From Thioalkalivibrio sp. ALJ21 (lineage in GTDB: Bacteria; Pseudomonadota; Gammaproteobacteria; Ectothiorhodospirales; Ectothiorhodospiraceae), in NCBI RefSeq assembly GCF_000378605.1, contig NZ_KB905155.1:372001-436000 (forward strand): DNA of 64,000 bases, in the 5' to 3' direction. The position numbers and the translations under genes were made by a program. Positions 33,247 through 42,971 of the stretch are shown one piece after another. Within the stretch, counting starts at the first letter, position 1; each line of letters opens with the position of its first letter. The notes below the pieces were generated by a model that was not told where the DNA came from, did no database searches, and worked only from the letters and a program-made list of their open reading frames with translations.

Positions 33247-35775
33247 TCAGGCATCCAGTTTCGAGTGGACCGTGGCACGGAACTCCTCCACCGAAAGCGC
33301 GGGCGAGTAGAACCAGCCCTGGTACAGGTCGCAGCCTTCTCTGCGCAGAAAGGCGAGCTGCTCGGCTGTCTCGACGCCCTCGGCCACCAGCTTCAGGTGC
33401 AGGCTGTGGCCGAGCCCCATCACCGAGCGCAGGATCATCTCGGCGTCGCGGTCGTGTCCGATCTCGGCGATAAACGAGCGGTCGATCTTGATCTTGTCGA
33501 TCGGCAGCGACTTCAGATAGGCGAGCGAGGAATACCCGGTGCCGAAATCATCCAGCGATACGCGCACACCGAGCGCCTTGAGCCCGGAGAGGTGCTCGCG
33601 TGTGAGGTCGACATCGGCCATCGCTACGGTCTCGGTCACCTCGATCTCGAGGCGTCCGGGCGAAGCTCCGGCCTCCTTTAGCGCCGCTGCAAGTCGGGAG
33701 ACCAGATCCGGCTGGCGGAACTGAAGCGCCGAGACGTTGATGCAAATGGACGTGTCGACACCCTGTTGTGCCCAGTCGGCCAGTTGCTGGCAGGCGCGAC
33801 GGATCACCCAGTCGCCGAGCGGCAGAATCAACCCGTTGGCCTCGGCGCTGGGGATAAAGCGCGATGGTGGTACGGCACCCAGTTCCGGATCGTTCCAGCG
33901 GAGCAGGGCCTCGGCGGCGGTGACGGCCCCGGTGTGGGCATCGATTAACGGCTGGAAATAGAGTTCCAGCTGGTCGTGCTCCAGCGCGTGTTTCAGTCGC
34001 TCCTGGAGCTGCTGTTCCGCACGTACCTGGGCATCCAGGTGTTCGGAATAGAACGCGTACGTGTTGCGCCCGGACCGCTTCGCCTCGTACATCGCCATGT
34101 CGGCATAGCGCACCAGGGTGTTCGCGTCCCGCGCATCCTGCGGGAACAGCGCGATGCCGAGACTGGCACTCGAGCTGAACTGGCGCGTGGGGCCGGTGTG
34201 AAACGGCCGGTCGAACTGCGCCAGGATCTCCTGGGCCAGTTCGCCGATCTGCAGCTCATCCGTAATCTCGGGGAGCAGGATCATGAACTCGTCGCCGCCA
34301 AAACGCCCGATTGTGGCGTCGGTGCCCGCTGCGTCCTTCAGGCGTTGAGCCACTTCGCGCAGCAGTTCGTCACCCTCGTGGTGTCCGAAGGTGTCGTTGA
34401 TCATCTTGAAGTGGTCGAGATCGAGCAGCATCACCGCAATGCGATGATCGTGGCGGCTGGCATGGGCAATGCTCTGGGCAAGCCGATCGTGCAGGAGCCA
34501 ACGGTTGGGCAGGCCGGTCAGGCTGTCGTGGGTCGCCTGGTGCTGGATGCGGGCCTCGCGGCGCTGGCGGTCCGAAATGTCGCGGATAAACGCGGTGATG
34601 CGCCGCCCGCCCTGGTCCTCGAAGGCATTCAGGCTGACGTCGACCGGAAACTCGGTACCGTCGAGTCGGCGTCCACGCAGATCGGGTACCTGGCCCATGG
34701 TGCGCTCCGAGATATTGTCACCCTGCTGCAAGCGGACCGATTGGTGGTGTGCGCGCAGGCGCTCCGGGATCAGGGTCTCCACGGGCTGGCCAATCAGATG
34801 CCGTCGCGGGTAACCGAACAGCCGTTCGAGGTTGCGATTCGCCATCAGGATGGTGCCGTCGCCGTCGGTCACCAGTACCCCGTCCGGCGCGGTGTCGATC
34901 AGTTGCTCGTAGCGTTGCTGGCGCAGCTCGACATCCCGGTGGGCGGCTCGGAGTTGTGCCATGGGGGCGCGTACGCTTTCGATGAAAACGGCCCAGTAGA
35001 TCAGCGCATAGGCCGCCACCTTGTAGACGTGGCCGAGTACAAAGAAGCCGTCGGACAGGTTGTCGTACAGGGTAAAGAATACCTCGCTGGCCATCAGGAC
35101 CATCAGCGCGGCGGCCACCAGCGGCATCCCCGGGCGCTGCATGAGCTGCGGACGCAGCAGCAGGACCAGCAGGGTGGCGGCGTGCAGGGCCACCACCACG
35201 CCCTCCAGCGCGATCTTGAATGGCGTTAGTCCCTCGCCCGGGATGAAGAGCGCCGGGATGCGCTGTTCGTGCCATAACCCCACCCAGGCAAGCACCGCGA
35301 CCAGCACCAATGCACCCACCAGCATTCCTCTGGGAGCGGGTCCCCGGCTTCTCGGGATCAAGGGGAGTGCCACATACAGCAGGAGCGCCGTTGCGGCGAC
35401 GAGCCGCGCGGCCAGCCAGAAGAAGATGGTTTGTTGCGAGGAATTGGGCGTGACGAAATCCGGCATCTGCGGATAGGTCATCAGGTGCAGGAAATCCAGC
35501 AGGCCTACAGCGAGAAACCCAGTGGCAAGGACCAGTGTGGCCATTACCCGACGCCGGTCGCGCACATGATAGGCGACCGCGAACACCCCGATCGCCACGA
35601 CCACCGCGAACAGTTCGGTCGCGGTGTGGAATGCGGTCATATGCTCGAGCGGGACCAGCGGCGGGACGGGGATGCCGACCATCCAGAGCAGTACGGGCAG
35701 CATGAACAGCGCCAGCAGTGCCAGCCACATCAAGGGCATATGAGGTGGAGCCGGGGAGCGGGGAAGGGCGTTCAT
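33247..35775 (-). CDS. MASE-type membrane PAS-GGDEF-EAL protein
   Basis: The 842-residue protein has an integral membrane sensor of about eight helices (about 12-280; MASE3-like by pattern, with ATELFAVVVAIGVF and FHTA near the start) and a PAS domain (about 300-430, PDGVLVTDGDGTILMANRNLERLFGYP). A GGDEF domain (435-590, GRFGGDEFMILL) and an EAL domain (600-840, EALLRWNDPELG, DDFGTGYSSLAYLKSL, VAEGVET) follow. Both catalytic sets look intact, so it may make or break c-di-GMP. The ATG at 35775 after CAGGGG is preferred to one at 35889. The output would reach the VpsR-like activator 10 kb away only through the soluble messenger. Confidence 0.9.
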   Translation of the reverse strand: MNALPRSPAPPHMPLMWLALLALFMLPVLLWMVGIPVPPLVPLEHMTAFHTATELFAVVVAIGVFAVAYHVRDRRRVMATLVLATGFLAVGLLDFLHLMTYPQMPDFVTPNSSQQTIFFWLAARLVAATALLLYVALPLIPRSRGPAPRGMLVGALVLVAVLAWVGLWHEQRIPALFIPGEGLTPFKIALEGVVVALHAATLLVLLLRPQLMQRPGMPLVAAALMVLMASEVFFTLYDNLSDGFFVLGHVYKVAAYALIYWAVFIESVRAPMAQLRAAHRDVELRQQRYEQLIDTAPDGVLVTDGDGTILMANRNLERLFGYPRRHLIGQPVETLIPERLRAHHQSVRLQQGDNISERTMGQVPDLRGRRLDGTEFPVDVSLNAFEDQGGRRITAFIRDISDRQRREARIQHQATHDSLTGLPNRWLLHDRLAQSIAHASRHDHRIAVMLLDLDHFKMINDTFGHHEGDELLREVAQRLKDAAGTDATIGRFGGDEFMILLPEITDELQIGELAQEILAQFDRPFHTGPTRQFSSSASLGIALFPQDARDANTLVRYADMAMYEAKRSGRNTYAFYSEHLDAQVRAEQQLQERLKHALEHDQLELYFQPLIDAHTGAVTAAEALLRWNDPELGAVPPSRFIPSAEANGLILPLGDWVIRRACQQLADWAQQGVDTSICINVSALQFRQPDLVSRLAAALKEAGASPGRLEIEVTETVAMADVDLTREHLSGLKALGVRVSLDDFGTGYSSLAYLKSLPIDKIKIDRSFIAEIGHDRDAEMILRSVMGLGHSLHLKLVAEGVETAEQLAFLRREGCDLYQGWFYSPALSVEEFRATVHSKLDA

Positions 35776-36100
35776 CGAGGCCCCTGAGCGACACGACTCA
35801 TGAGCACGCTCGGGGTCGGGCGTGGCGACCCATCGCTCGGGCGGTTGCCCCGGACGTACTGCATCATCGTGCCCCTCCACAGTCGGCAACGGACGATCGA
35901 ACTACTGGATGTATGCCGTTGCCGTGAGGCACGCGCGTCTGACCCTGGGTGCAACGGATCCGTATCGCTGGATCTGCGTCACCCGGCCATCCCTGGCGCG
36001 TTTATTCTTATAATCCCCGCATTATACGATCGTTTTTGGAATCAGCCCAGATTCTTTACCGTGGGAATTGGGTATTCAGAGAAAATCCGCGGAGAATCAC
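35776..36100. other. Intergenic region, no gene seen
   Basis: The region between the divergent GGDEF-EAL and rhlE genes has no credible coding frame. The part near 36000-36060 is AT-rich (TTCTTATAATCC, CATTATACG) and may hold a further promoter or a leader region. Confidence 0.4.
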
Positions 36101-36128
36101 TTGCTTTCACCTTCTGACCCGGTATAGT
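36101..36128 (+). promoter_or_regulatory. Sigma70-type promoter candidate for rhlE
   Basis: TTGCTT (36101-36106) and TATAGT (36123-36128) are 16 bp apart and would leave a leader of about 125 nt before the helicase start. Long leaders are common for cold-induced helicase genes. Confidence 0.5.
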
Positions 36129-36262
36129 GGCCTCACCGAACGCCCCGCCCGTCAGCGTCCGTTCACTGATCCGGAACCCTTTCGGTTCCCGTCCCCCCGA
36201 TTTCGTCATACCCCGATGGGTGCCCCTCGATTGCGAGCGGCGGGTAGCCGTTGGAGTAATGC

Positions 36263-37576
36263 ATGTCTTCTGTTTCTTCTTTTGCCGACCTTGGGTTGGC
36301 CGAATCCCTTTTGCGTGCGCTGGACCAGGCCGGATACAAGACGCCGACCCCGATCCAGGCCCAGGCGATCCCCGAAGTCCTGAAAGGCGGGGACCTGCTG
36401 GCCGCCGCCCAGACCGGGACCGGCAAGACCGCCGGCTTTACCCTGCCGATCCTGCAGCGACTGACCGATGGCCCGGCGCCCGAGCGCAAGCCGGGGCGCC
36501 CGCGGGCCCTGATCCTGACGCCGACGCGCGAGCTGGCCGCTCAGGTCCATGATTCAGTCCGTACCTACGGCCGTCATCTGTCGCTGAAGTCGATGACCAT
36601 CTTCGGCGGTGTGAACATGAACCCGCAGATCAAGGCGCTGCGTGGCCCGATGGATATCGTCGTGGCCACCCCGGGTCGCCTGCTGGACCATGCCAACCAG
36701 AAGACGATTGACCTCTCCGGTATCGAGATCCTGGTGCTGGACGAGGCCGATCGCATGCTGGACATGGGCTTCATCCGCGACATTCGTCGGCTGATTGGCC
36801 TGATGCCGAAAAAGCGCCAGAACCTGATGTTCTCGGCGACCTTCTCCGGCGAGATCCGCACACTTGCCTCGAGCCTGCTGAACAAGCCGGCCGAGGTCGA
36901 CGTGGCTCCGCGCAATACCGCCGCCGAGACCGTGCAGCAGACGGTGCATCTGGTGGAGAGCAGCCGCAAGCGCGAGCTGTTGAGCCATCTGATCCGCACC
37001 AACGACTGGGGCCAGGTGCTGGTATTCACCCGTACCAAGCATGGTGCCAATCGCCTCGCACAGAAACTGACGCAGGACGGCGTGCCCTCCGAGGCGATCC
37101 ATGGCAACAAGAGCCAGGCGGCCCGCACCAAGGCGCTCAAGCAGTTCAAGACCGGGGCCGTGCCGGTGCTCGTCGCGACCGACATCGCGGCGCGCGGCCT
37201 GGATATCGACCAGCTGCCGCAGGTGGTCAACTTCGAGCTGCCGAATGTGCCGGAAGACTACGTGCACCGCATTGGCCGTACCGGTCGTGCCGGCGCCGCC
37301 GGTGCCGCACTGTCGCTGGTGGATGGCGAAGAGATGAAGCTCCTGAAGGGCATCGAGCGCCTGATCCAGCGTCCGATCGAACGCATCCAAACCGAGGGCT
37401 TCGCGGCCCCGAAGCCGGCGGCCAACGATGGCAATGGCCAGCGCCGTGGCGGCAAGCCGGGCGGTGGTGCGCGCAATGGCAAGCCGCGCCAGGGCCGTGG
37501 CGGCAAGCCTGGTGGTAACCGCGGCGCTGGCCAGGGTCGTGCGGCCCAGGGCAATCGGGCTGCGCGCGGCCGCTAG
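36263..37576 (+). CDS. rhlE: DEAD-box ATP-dependent RNA helicase RhlE
   Basis: The 437-residue helicase has all core motifs: Q motif ([12 protein letters not shown]), Walker [20 protein letters not shown] and TPGR, DEAD ([12 protein letters not shown]), SAT, and in the second lobe [17 protein letters not shown] and [11 protein letters not shown] Gly/Arg/Asn-rich basic tail (about 375-437) is typical of RhlE and helps RNA binding. RhlE acts in ribosome assembly and RNA turnover. GGAG precedes the ATG. It is a single gene with a promoter candidate at 36101-36128 and a clear terminator. Confidence 0.95.
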   Translation: MSSVSSFADLGLAESLLRALDQAGYKTPTPIQAQAIPEVLKGGDLLAAAQTGTGKTAGFTLPILQRLTDGPAPERKPGRPRALILTPTRELAAQVHDSVRTYGRHLSLKSMTIFGGVNMNPQIKALRGPMDIVVATPGRLLDHANQKTIDLSGIEILVLDEADRMLDMGFIRDIRRLIGLMPKKRQNLMFSATFSGEIRTLASSLLNKPAEVDVAPRNTAAETVQQTVHLVESSRKRELLSHLIRTNDWGQVLVFTRTKHGANRLAQKLTQDGVPSEAIHGNKSQAARTKALKQFKTGAVPVLVATDIAARGLDIDQLPQVVNFELPNVPEDYVHRIGRTGRAGAAGAALSLVDGEEMKLLKGIERLIQRPIERIQTEGFAAPKPAANDGNGQRRGGKPGGGARNGKPRQGRGGKPGGNRGAGQGRAAQGNRAARGR

Positions 37577-37601
37577 ATCCCCGGCCGTCCTGACCGCACC
37601 C

Positions 37602-37635
37602 GCCCGCGTCCTCCATGGGGACGCGGGCTTTTTTG
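37602..37635 (+). terminator. Rho-independent terminator after rhlE
   Basis: GCCCGCGTCC (37602-37611) pairs with GGACGCGGGC (37619-37628) and is followed by a run of seven T. Confidence 0.93.
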
Positions 37636-37757
37636 TGTTCGCGAACCTGCGGTCGACTTGATCCGGATCACCTGCTCTTGAAGGCGCCTGCGCGAAGATG
37701 GGCGTGCTATCAAGAAGCGGCCACTCTGGCCGTTATAGCGGGGAAAGGAGGGACCCC

Positions 37758-38993
37758 ATGAACCGGCTTCTGAAGATCGGCGGACTGCGCCTCAAGCTTG
37801 TGATCCTTGTGATTCTCGTCAGTACCATCCCGCTCTCGATCATGGGTGGGGTGACCTTCCACACCATGAAGGGCGACCTGGCGGCGAATGTCGACGCAGC
37901 GCTGGTCGATCAGTTGTGGTGGCTCCTCTGGGGCCTGTGGGTGGTGGCCTTTCTGATTGCGCTGGCGATCGGCTGGTTTGCGGCCAACATGCTCGTGCGG
38001 CCGCTGGAACGGCTGGCATCGGGGCTGGAGGCGATCGCCTCCGGTCAGGCGGATCTTGGCCATCGGGTCGAGGTCGCGACCGACGACGAGATTGGCCGCA
38101 CCAGTACCGCGTTCAACGCGGTCATGGAGCGTCTGTCGGGCCTGATCACGCAGGTGGCGGATGCAGCCGACGGGATCGCCGCCTCGGCGCGCCAGCTGGA
38201 GGGTCGCAGCAACGAGTTGAGTCGCGAGACCGATGATCAGCGCTCGGATGTCGAGCAGGTGGTCACCGCAATGAACCAGATGTCCGCGACCGTGCAGGAG
38301 GTGGCCAACAACACCCAGAGCACGGCGGAGAGCGCCGGGCAGGCCACTCGCGCGGCCGAGGGCGGGCGCAATGTGGTCCAGGCGACCCAGGGGTCGATCA
38401 ACGCCCTGGCCAGCGAGATCCGCAAGGCCAGTACGGTGATCGACGAGCTCAAGGGTGACTCCGACAATATCGGCTCCATCCTCGAGGTGATCGAGGAGAT
38501 TGCCGAGAAGACCAACCTGCTGGCCCTCAACGCCGCGATCGAGGCGGCCAGGGCTGGTGAGGCGGGGCGTGGCTTTGCCGTAGTCGCCGACGAGGTGCGC
38601 CATCTGGCCCAGCGTACCAATGACTCCACCGGCGAGATCCGCGAGATCATTCAGCGCCTGCAGGGTGCGGCCGGCAAGGCCGTGCAGGCGATGGAGGTCA
38701 GTCAGCAGCAGGCCGAGTCCTCGGTCAGCAAGGCCGGCGAGGCGGAGGAGACGCTGGAATACATCCACGACTCCGTGACCACCATCGACGACATGACGCG
38801 CCAGGTCGCCTCGGCGACCGAGCAGCAGAGTCAGGTCGCCGAGGAGATCAACCGCAACATCCACCACATCAACGACATCGCAGTACGCAGCGCCGAAGGC
38901 GCCCGCGAGATGCAGGAGGCCGTCGAGGCCCTGGAAGGCCTCGCCGAACGCCTCCAGGCCGAGGTAGCCGGCTTCCGCCAGCAACCCGCCTGA
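37758..38993 (+). CDS. Methyl-accepting chemotaxis protein lacking a ligand-binding domain
   Basis: The 411-residue protein has two membrane helices (about 14-34 and 52-75) with a periplasmic loop of only about 20 residues, then a HAMP domain ([22 protein letters not shown]) and a full MCP signalling domain. The hairpin tip [21 protein letters not shown] is perfect, so it should bind CheA/CheW. Since no sensor domain fits in the loop, it probably senses through the membrane, HAMP or cytoplasmic signals such as proton motive force or redox state. AAAGGAGGG precedes the ATG. No che genes are adjacent. Confidence 0.9.
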   Translation: MNRLLKIGGLRLKLVILVILVSTIPLSIMGGVTFHTMKGDLAANVDAALVDQLWWLLWGLWVVAFLIALAIGWFAANMLVRPLERLASGLEAIASGQADLGHRVEVATDDEIGRTSTAFNAVMERLSGLITQVADAADGIAASARQLEGRSNELSRETDDQRSDVEQVVTAMNQMSATVQEVANNTQSTAESAGQATRAAEGGRNVVQATQGSINALASEIRKASTVIDELKGDSDNIGSILEVIEEIAEKTNLLALNAAIEAARAGEAGRGFAVVADEVRHLAQRTNDSTGEIREIIQRLQGAAGKAVQAMEVSQQQAESSVSKAGEAEETLEYIHDSVTTIDDMTRQVASATEQQSQVAEEINRNIHHINDIAVRSAEGAREMQEAVEALEGLAERLQAEVAGFRQQPA

Positions 38994-39028
38994 CACCCGG
39001 GGCCTGTCCCTTGCCACCTTCGTTGTGG

Positions 39029-39348
39029 TGGGGTCTGGTTCGTCGTCTGGTGTTTACGGCGCCTTCGTCCGGCCGCCTGCCAAGCGCTCACTCGCGAGCG
39101 CGCCGCGAGGTACTTTCGTGCTTGCCCAAGAAAGCACCCGTCGAGGCGCACCCGGATTCCGCCCGGGAACCTTGCTCCAGGGTCCTCGGGCCGGGGTCGC
39201 GGCAGTCGGGCGTGTTTCTTGGGTACTTCTTTGCACGAGCAAAGAAGCCAGTTGTTGATCAAAAACGGGCGCGGCGCGCTGGCGAGACAGCGCATGGCAG
39301 GCGGCCAGCCGAAGCCACCGTAAACACCGAAGGGCGAACCAGGGCCCA
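39029..39348. repeat. Large registered palindrome (about 320 bp) in a gene-free gap
   Basis: The gap between the chemoreceptor and the arsC-like gene is one long imperfect inverted repeat. Perfect blocks pair in strict register: 39049-39059 with 39318-39328, 39071-39082 with 39295-39306 and 39097-39107 with 39270-39280, with equal spacers (11 and 14 nt) on both sides. The outer 20 bp on each side also match well. The centre (about 39115-39260) contains related copies of CTTGCCCAAGAAAG/TTTCTTGGG. There is no coding frame of note. Confidence 0.8.
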
Positions 39349-39399
39349 GCCATAACCACGCCGGCTAGAGCGACGAACGCCGGAGCCCGCTAGAAAAAG

Positions 39400-39753
39400 T
39401 TAGCCAGCCCCAAGCTCACTCGCGGTCGTCGCATCCCAGCCAACGTATACGTCGTCGCCACGCTCGATGACCGGGCGCTTGATCAGCGTCGGATGTTCGA
39501 GCATCAGGGCAATCGCACGCTCCTGGTCGATGGCCTCACGCGTATCCTCGGGGAGCTGGCGCCAGGTGGTGCCACGGCGGTTGACGAGGGCCTCCCAGCC
39601 AACGGCATCCACCCAGCGGCGCAACTGCGCCTCCTCGAGCCCGTCCTTGCGAAAGTCCACAAAGCGGAAGTCGACGCCGGCCGCATCCAGCGCCCGGCGT
39701 GCCCTGCGTACGGTGTCGCAGTTGGCGATCCCGTAGAGCGTGACCTCAGACAT
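39400..39753 (-). CDS. ArsC/Spx-family reductase-like protein (YffB type)
   Basis: The 117-residue protein has an ArsC/Spx thioredoxin-like fold with the single active-site Cys in [16 protein letters not shown] and the conserved Arg in LIKRPVIE. YffB-type proteins are not proven arsenate reductases; they are glutathione-dependent thiol reductases of unclear substrate and lie next to dap genes in many gammaproteobacteria. The gene overlaps the 3' end of dapD by 8 bp and so belongs to the dapC-dapD operon. Confidence 0.88.
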   Translation of the reverse strand: MSEVTLYGIANCDTVRRARRALDAAGVDFRFVDFRKDGLEEAQLRRWVDAVGWEALVNRRGTTWRQLPEDTREAIDQERAIALMLEHPTLIKRPVIERGDDVYVGWDATTASELGAG

Positions 39754-40567
39754 CGCGCAGCAGGGCGTTCAGGCCGACCTTGGCCTTGGTCTTCTCGTCC
39801 ACACGCTTCACGATGACCGCGCAGTACAGCGAGTACTTGCCATCCTTCGACGGCAGGTTGCCCGGCACCACGACCGCGCCGGCCGGCACGCGACCGTACA
39901 GGATCTCATCGTTCTCGCGGTCGTAGATGCGGGTGGACTGGCCGAGGTACACGCCCATGGAGATCACCGCGCCTTCCTCGACGATCACGCCCTCGACCAC
40001 CTCGGAGCGTGCACCGATAAAGCAGTTGTCTTCGATGATGGTCGGGGCGGCCTGCAGTGGCTCCAGCACGCCACCGATGCCGACGCCGCCGGACAGGTGC
40101 ACGTTCTTGCCGATCTGCGCGCAGGAACCGACGGTGGCCCAGGTATCGACCATCGTGCCTTCGTCGACGTAGGCGCCGATGTTCACGTAGGAGGGCATCA
40201 GCACCACGTTGGGAGCGATGTAGCTGCCGCGGCGGGCGGTGGCCGGCGGCACCACGCGCACGCCGCCCTCGCGGAAGTCGCGGCTGGAGGTGTCGGCGTA
40301 CTTGGACGGGACCTTGTCGTAGTAGTTGGTGAAGCCGCCCTTGATGAACTCGTTCTCGGCGATGCGGAACGACAGCAGCACGGCCTTCTTCAGCCACTCG
40401 TTGACGACCCAGTCGCCGCCCTTCTTTTCGGCAACGCGGGCCTGGCCGCTGTCGAGCATCTCCATGGCCTCGTTCACGGCATCACGCACGTTGGTTTCCA
40501 CGTTGCGCGGGTTGATCTCGGCGCGGCTTTCGAAGGCGGTCTCGATGATGCTCTTGATGTCTGACAT
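39746..40567 (-). CDS. dapD: Tetrahydrodipicolinate N-succinyltransferase
   Basis: The 273-residue enzyme transfers succinyl from succinyl-CoA to tetrahydrodipicolinate in lysine and meso-diaminopimelate synthesis. The left-handed beta-helix hexapeptide repeats are visible ([38 protein letters not shown] is the core, here split by position 130-165), followed by [28 protein letters not shown]. Length and start match the trimeric family. It lies 12 bp after dapC and overlaps the arsC-like gene. Confidence 0.96.
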   Translation of the reverse strand: MSDIKSIIETAFESRAEINPRNVETNVRDAVNEAMEMLDSGQARVAEKKGGDWVVNEWLKKAVLLSFRIAENEFIKGGFTNYYDKVPSKYADTSSRDFREGGVRVVPPATARRGSYIAPNVVLMPSYVNIGAYVDEGTMVDTWATVGSCAQIGKNVHLSGGVGIGGVLEPLQAAPTIIEDNCFIGARSEVVEGVIVEEGAVISMGVYLGQSTRIYDRENDEILYGRVPAGAVVVPGNLPSKDGKYSLYCAVIVKRVDEKTKAKVGLNALLRDV

Positions 40568-40579
40568 GAAACTGTCCTT

Positions 40580-41791
40580 TTAACTATATGAAGATTCGTA
40601 TTTGTAGATTTCGGCGATACGTTCGGCTGCCTCGATGCAGGCCGCCGGTTCGGCGACCAGTGCCATGCGCACGTGTCCGGCCCCGGGATTGTGCCCGGTC
40701 TCGGGGTCGGTGCGGGAGAGGTAGCGCCCGGCCAGCACCGTGACGCCGGCTTCGGCATACAGGCGACGGGCGAAGGTCTCGTCGTCGCCATCCGGCACGC
40801 GCGGCCACAGGTAGAACCCTGCGGCGGGCGGCTCAACATCCATGACCTGCTGCAGGATCGGCACGACCGAGGCGAACTTTTCGGCGTACAGCGCGCGATT
40901 ATCGGCGACATGGGCCTCATCCGCCCAGGCCGCGAGACTGACCGCCTGCGTGGGTGGGGGCAGGGTGCAGCCGTGATAGGTGCGGTACAGCGCGAAGCAG
41001 TCGAGCAGGTCGGCATCGCCGGCTACAAACCCCGAGCGCAGCCCCGGCAGGTTGGAGCGTTTGGACAGGCTGTGGAACACAACGCAGCGCTCGAAGCCGG
41101 TACGCCCCATGCGCGCCGCCGCCCCGAGCAGGCCGGCCGGTGGCTCCGCATCCGGGTGGTAGATCTCGGAGTAGCACTCGTCCGCCGCGATCACGAAGTC
41201 GTGCCGGTCGGCAAGGCCGATCAGCTCCTGCATCGCGGACTCGGACATACAGGCCCCGGCCGGGTTGCCGGGGTTGCAGATGTAGACCAGCTGTACCGCA
41301 TCCCAGGTCGTGGCATCGATCGCGGAGAAATCCGGCAGATAGCCGTTCTCCGGCGCCAGGTCGTAGAAAGCCGGTTCCGCCCCGGCCAGCAGGGCCGCGC
41401 CTTCGTAGATCTGATAGAAGGGGTTCGGCATCAGCACGTGTGCCCCGGGCTTCTCGGTGACGACGGCCTGGGCGATCGCGAACAGGGCCTCGCGGGTACC
41501 GCTGACGGGCAGGACCTGCCGGTTGGCGTCCACCCCGTCCAGCCGGAATCGGCGCTGCAGCCACGCGGCGATGGTCTCGCGCAGCGCGGGTTCGCCGCGG
41601 GTGGTGGGGTAGTGGTTGTAGCCCTGGAGGGCGTTGTGCAGTGCCGGTTCGACAAACTCCGGGAGCGCATGACGCGGCTCGCCGATCGACAGGGCGATCG
41701 GCTCCCGGTCAGCGGGTTGTTCCAGGTCCGCGAACAGCCGGCGCAGGCGTTCAAACGGATAGGGCTGTAGCCGGTCCAGGCGCGGGTTCAT
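40580..41791 (-). CDS. dapC: Succinyldiaminopimelate transaminase
   Basis: The 403-residue PLP-dependent class I aminotransferase has the PLP Lys in VVFHSLSKRSNLPGLRSGF, the cofactor Asp/Tyr in ADECYSEIYH and NPGNPAGA before it. It converts N-succinyl-2-amino-6-ketopimelate to succinyl-diaminopimelate, the step after DapD, which is encoded directly downstream. The frame opens to 42007, but the ATG at 41791 (MNPRLDRLQPYPFERLR) is the family N terminus. The order dapC-dapD-arsC-like is a typical gammaproteobacterial arrangement. Confidence 0.93.
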   Translation of the reverse strand: MNPRLDRLQPYPFERLRRLFADLEQPADREPIALSIGEPRHALPEFVEPALHNALQGYNHYPTTRGEPALRETIAAWLQRRFRLDGVDANRQVLPVSGTREALFAIAQAVVTEKPGAHVLMPNPFYQIYEGAALLAGAEPAFYDLAPENGYLPDFSAIDATTWDAVQLVYICNPGNPAGACMSESAMQELIGLADRHDFVIAADECYSEIYHPDAEPPAGLLGAAARMGRTGFERCVVFHSLSKRSNLPGLRSGFVAGDADLLDCFALYRTYHGCTLPPPTQAVSLAAWADEAHVADNRALYAEKFASVVPILQQVMDVEPPAAGFYLWPRVPDGDDETFARRLYAEAGVTVLAGRYLSRTDPETGHNPGAGHVRMALVAEPAACIEAAERIAEIYKYESSYS

Positions 41792-41958
41792 GGCGGCTCG
41801 GGCGTCGTGTTCGAGGGAAGCGAAAGACCGCGCAGTATACCGGAGCCAGACCCCAATGGGAGATCCACTCGCTTCCTGTGCGGCCAGTGTGGATGCACTG
41901 GTTTTGCTCTCGCGCGGGCCATGCGGCAGGCTTGGCCGTTTCCGATCGGGAGCGATGC

Positions 41959-42954
41959 ATGGCGTGCAGTCATGACCACACGGCGCAGGGGAAGCGCGGG
42001 GCGACAACCTACCGCAAGGGATTGCATGACCTGGGGAACGGCGCCTGGGCCTATCTGCAACCCGATGGCGGCTGGGGCTGGAGCAATGCCGGGTTGATCC
42101 GCGATGGCGAGGAGGCCCTGCTGGTCGATACCTTGTTCGACGAGCGCCTGACGGCCGAGATGCTCGCGCAAATGGATGCCGCGACCGGGATCGGCGCGGG
42201 GGATATCAATCTCCTGGTCAATACGCACGCCAATGGTGACCACACCTTTGGCAACCGCCTGGTGCATCAGGCCGAGATCATTGCTTCACAGGCGAGTGCC
42301 GACGAGATGCCGGAGCTGCCGCCGGCGATGCTGGCCGGCCTGATGGCGCAAAGCGGCGCGATGGGCGAGGTAGGGCAGTACCTGCAGCGCTCCTTTGGTG
42401 CGTTCGATTTCGGTGGGGTGGAGTTGACCCTCCCGACGCGCACCTTTTCCGGGCGGCTGGACCTGACGGTGGGCGACAAGGCCGTGGAGCTGATCGAGGT
42501 GGGTCCCGCTCACACGCAGGGGGATGTGCTGGTCCATGTGCCAGCTGACCGGGTCGTATACACCGGCGACATCCTGTTCATCGAAGGGACACCCATCATG
42601 TGGGCCGGCCCGGTGGGCAACTGGATCGCCGCGATCGACCGGATCCTGGCGATGGATGTCGAGCTGATCGTGCCCGGCCACGGGCCCATCACCGACAAGG
42701 CCGGTGCCCGGCGCGTGCGCGACTATCTGGTGTATATCGATGCGCAGGCGCGGGCGCGTTTCGAAGCAGGAATGCCGGCGGAGGAGGCCGCGTTCGATAT
42801 CGCGCTGGGCGACTACGCCAACTGGGGGGATGCCGAGCGGATCGCGGTCAACGTGGACACGCTGTACCGCGAGTATCGCGGCGATACCGCACCCCCGGAC
42901 ATCATGCGCCTGCTCACGTTAATGGCGCGTCTCGACGCCGCCCGTCGCCAGTAG
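41959..42954 (+). CDS. MBL-fold metallohydrolase, variant metal site
   Basis: The 331-residue protein has a metallo-beta-lactamase fold. The metal motif reads NTHANGDHTFGN, so the second His of HxHxDH is Asn; the later ligands appear in HTQGDVLVHV and PGHGPITD. This variant is known in a subfamily of uncharacterised hydrolases and may hold one or two metals. A C-terminal helical part follows. GGGAG lies 8 bp before the ATG at 41959. It is divergent from dapC, and the substrate is unknown. Confidence 0.87.
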   Translation: MACSHDHTAQGKRGATTYRKGLHDLGNGAWAYLQPDGGWGWSNAGLIRDGEEALLVDTLFDERLTAEMLAQMDAATGIGAGDINLLVNTHANGDHTFGNRLVHQAEIIASQASADEMPELPPAMLAGLMAQSGAMGEVGQYLQRSFGAFDFGGVELTLPTRTFSGRLDLTVGDKAVELIEVGPAHTQGDVLVHVPADRVVYTGDILFIEGTPIMWAGPVGNWIAAIDRILAMDVELIVPGHGPITDKAGARRVRDYLVYIDAQARARFEAGMPAEEAAFDIALGDYANWGDAERIAVNVDTLYREYRGDTAPPDIMRLLTLMARLDAARRQ

Positions 42955-42971
42955 CGCGCAACGGGCGCTCA

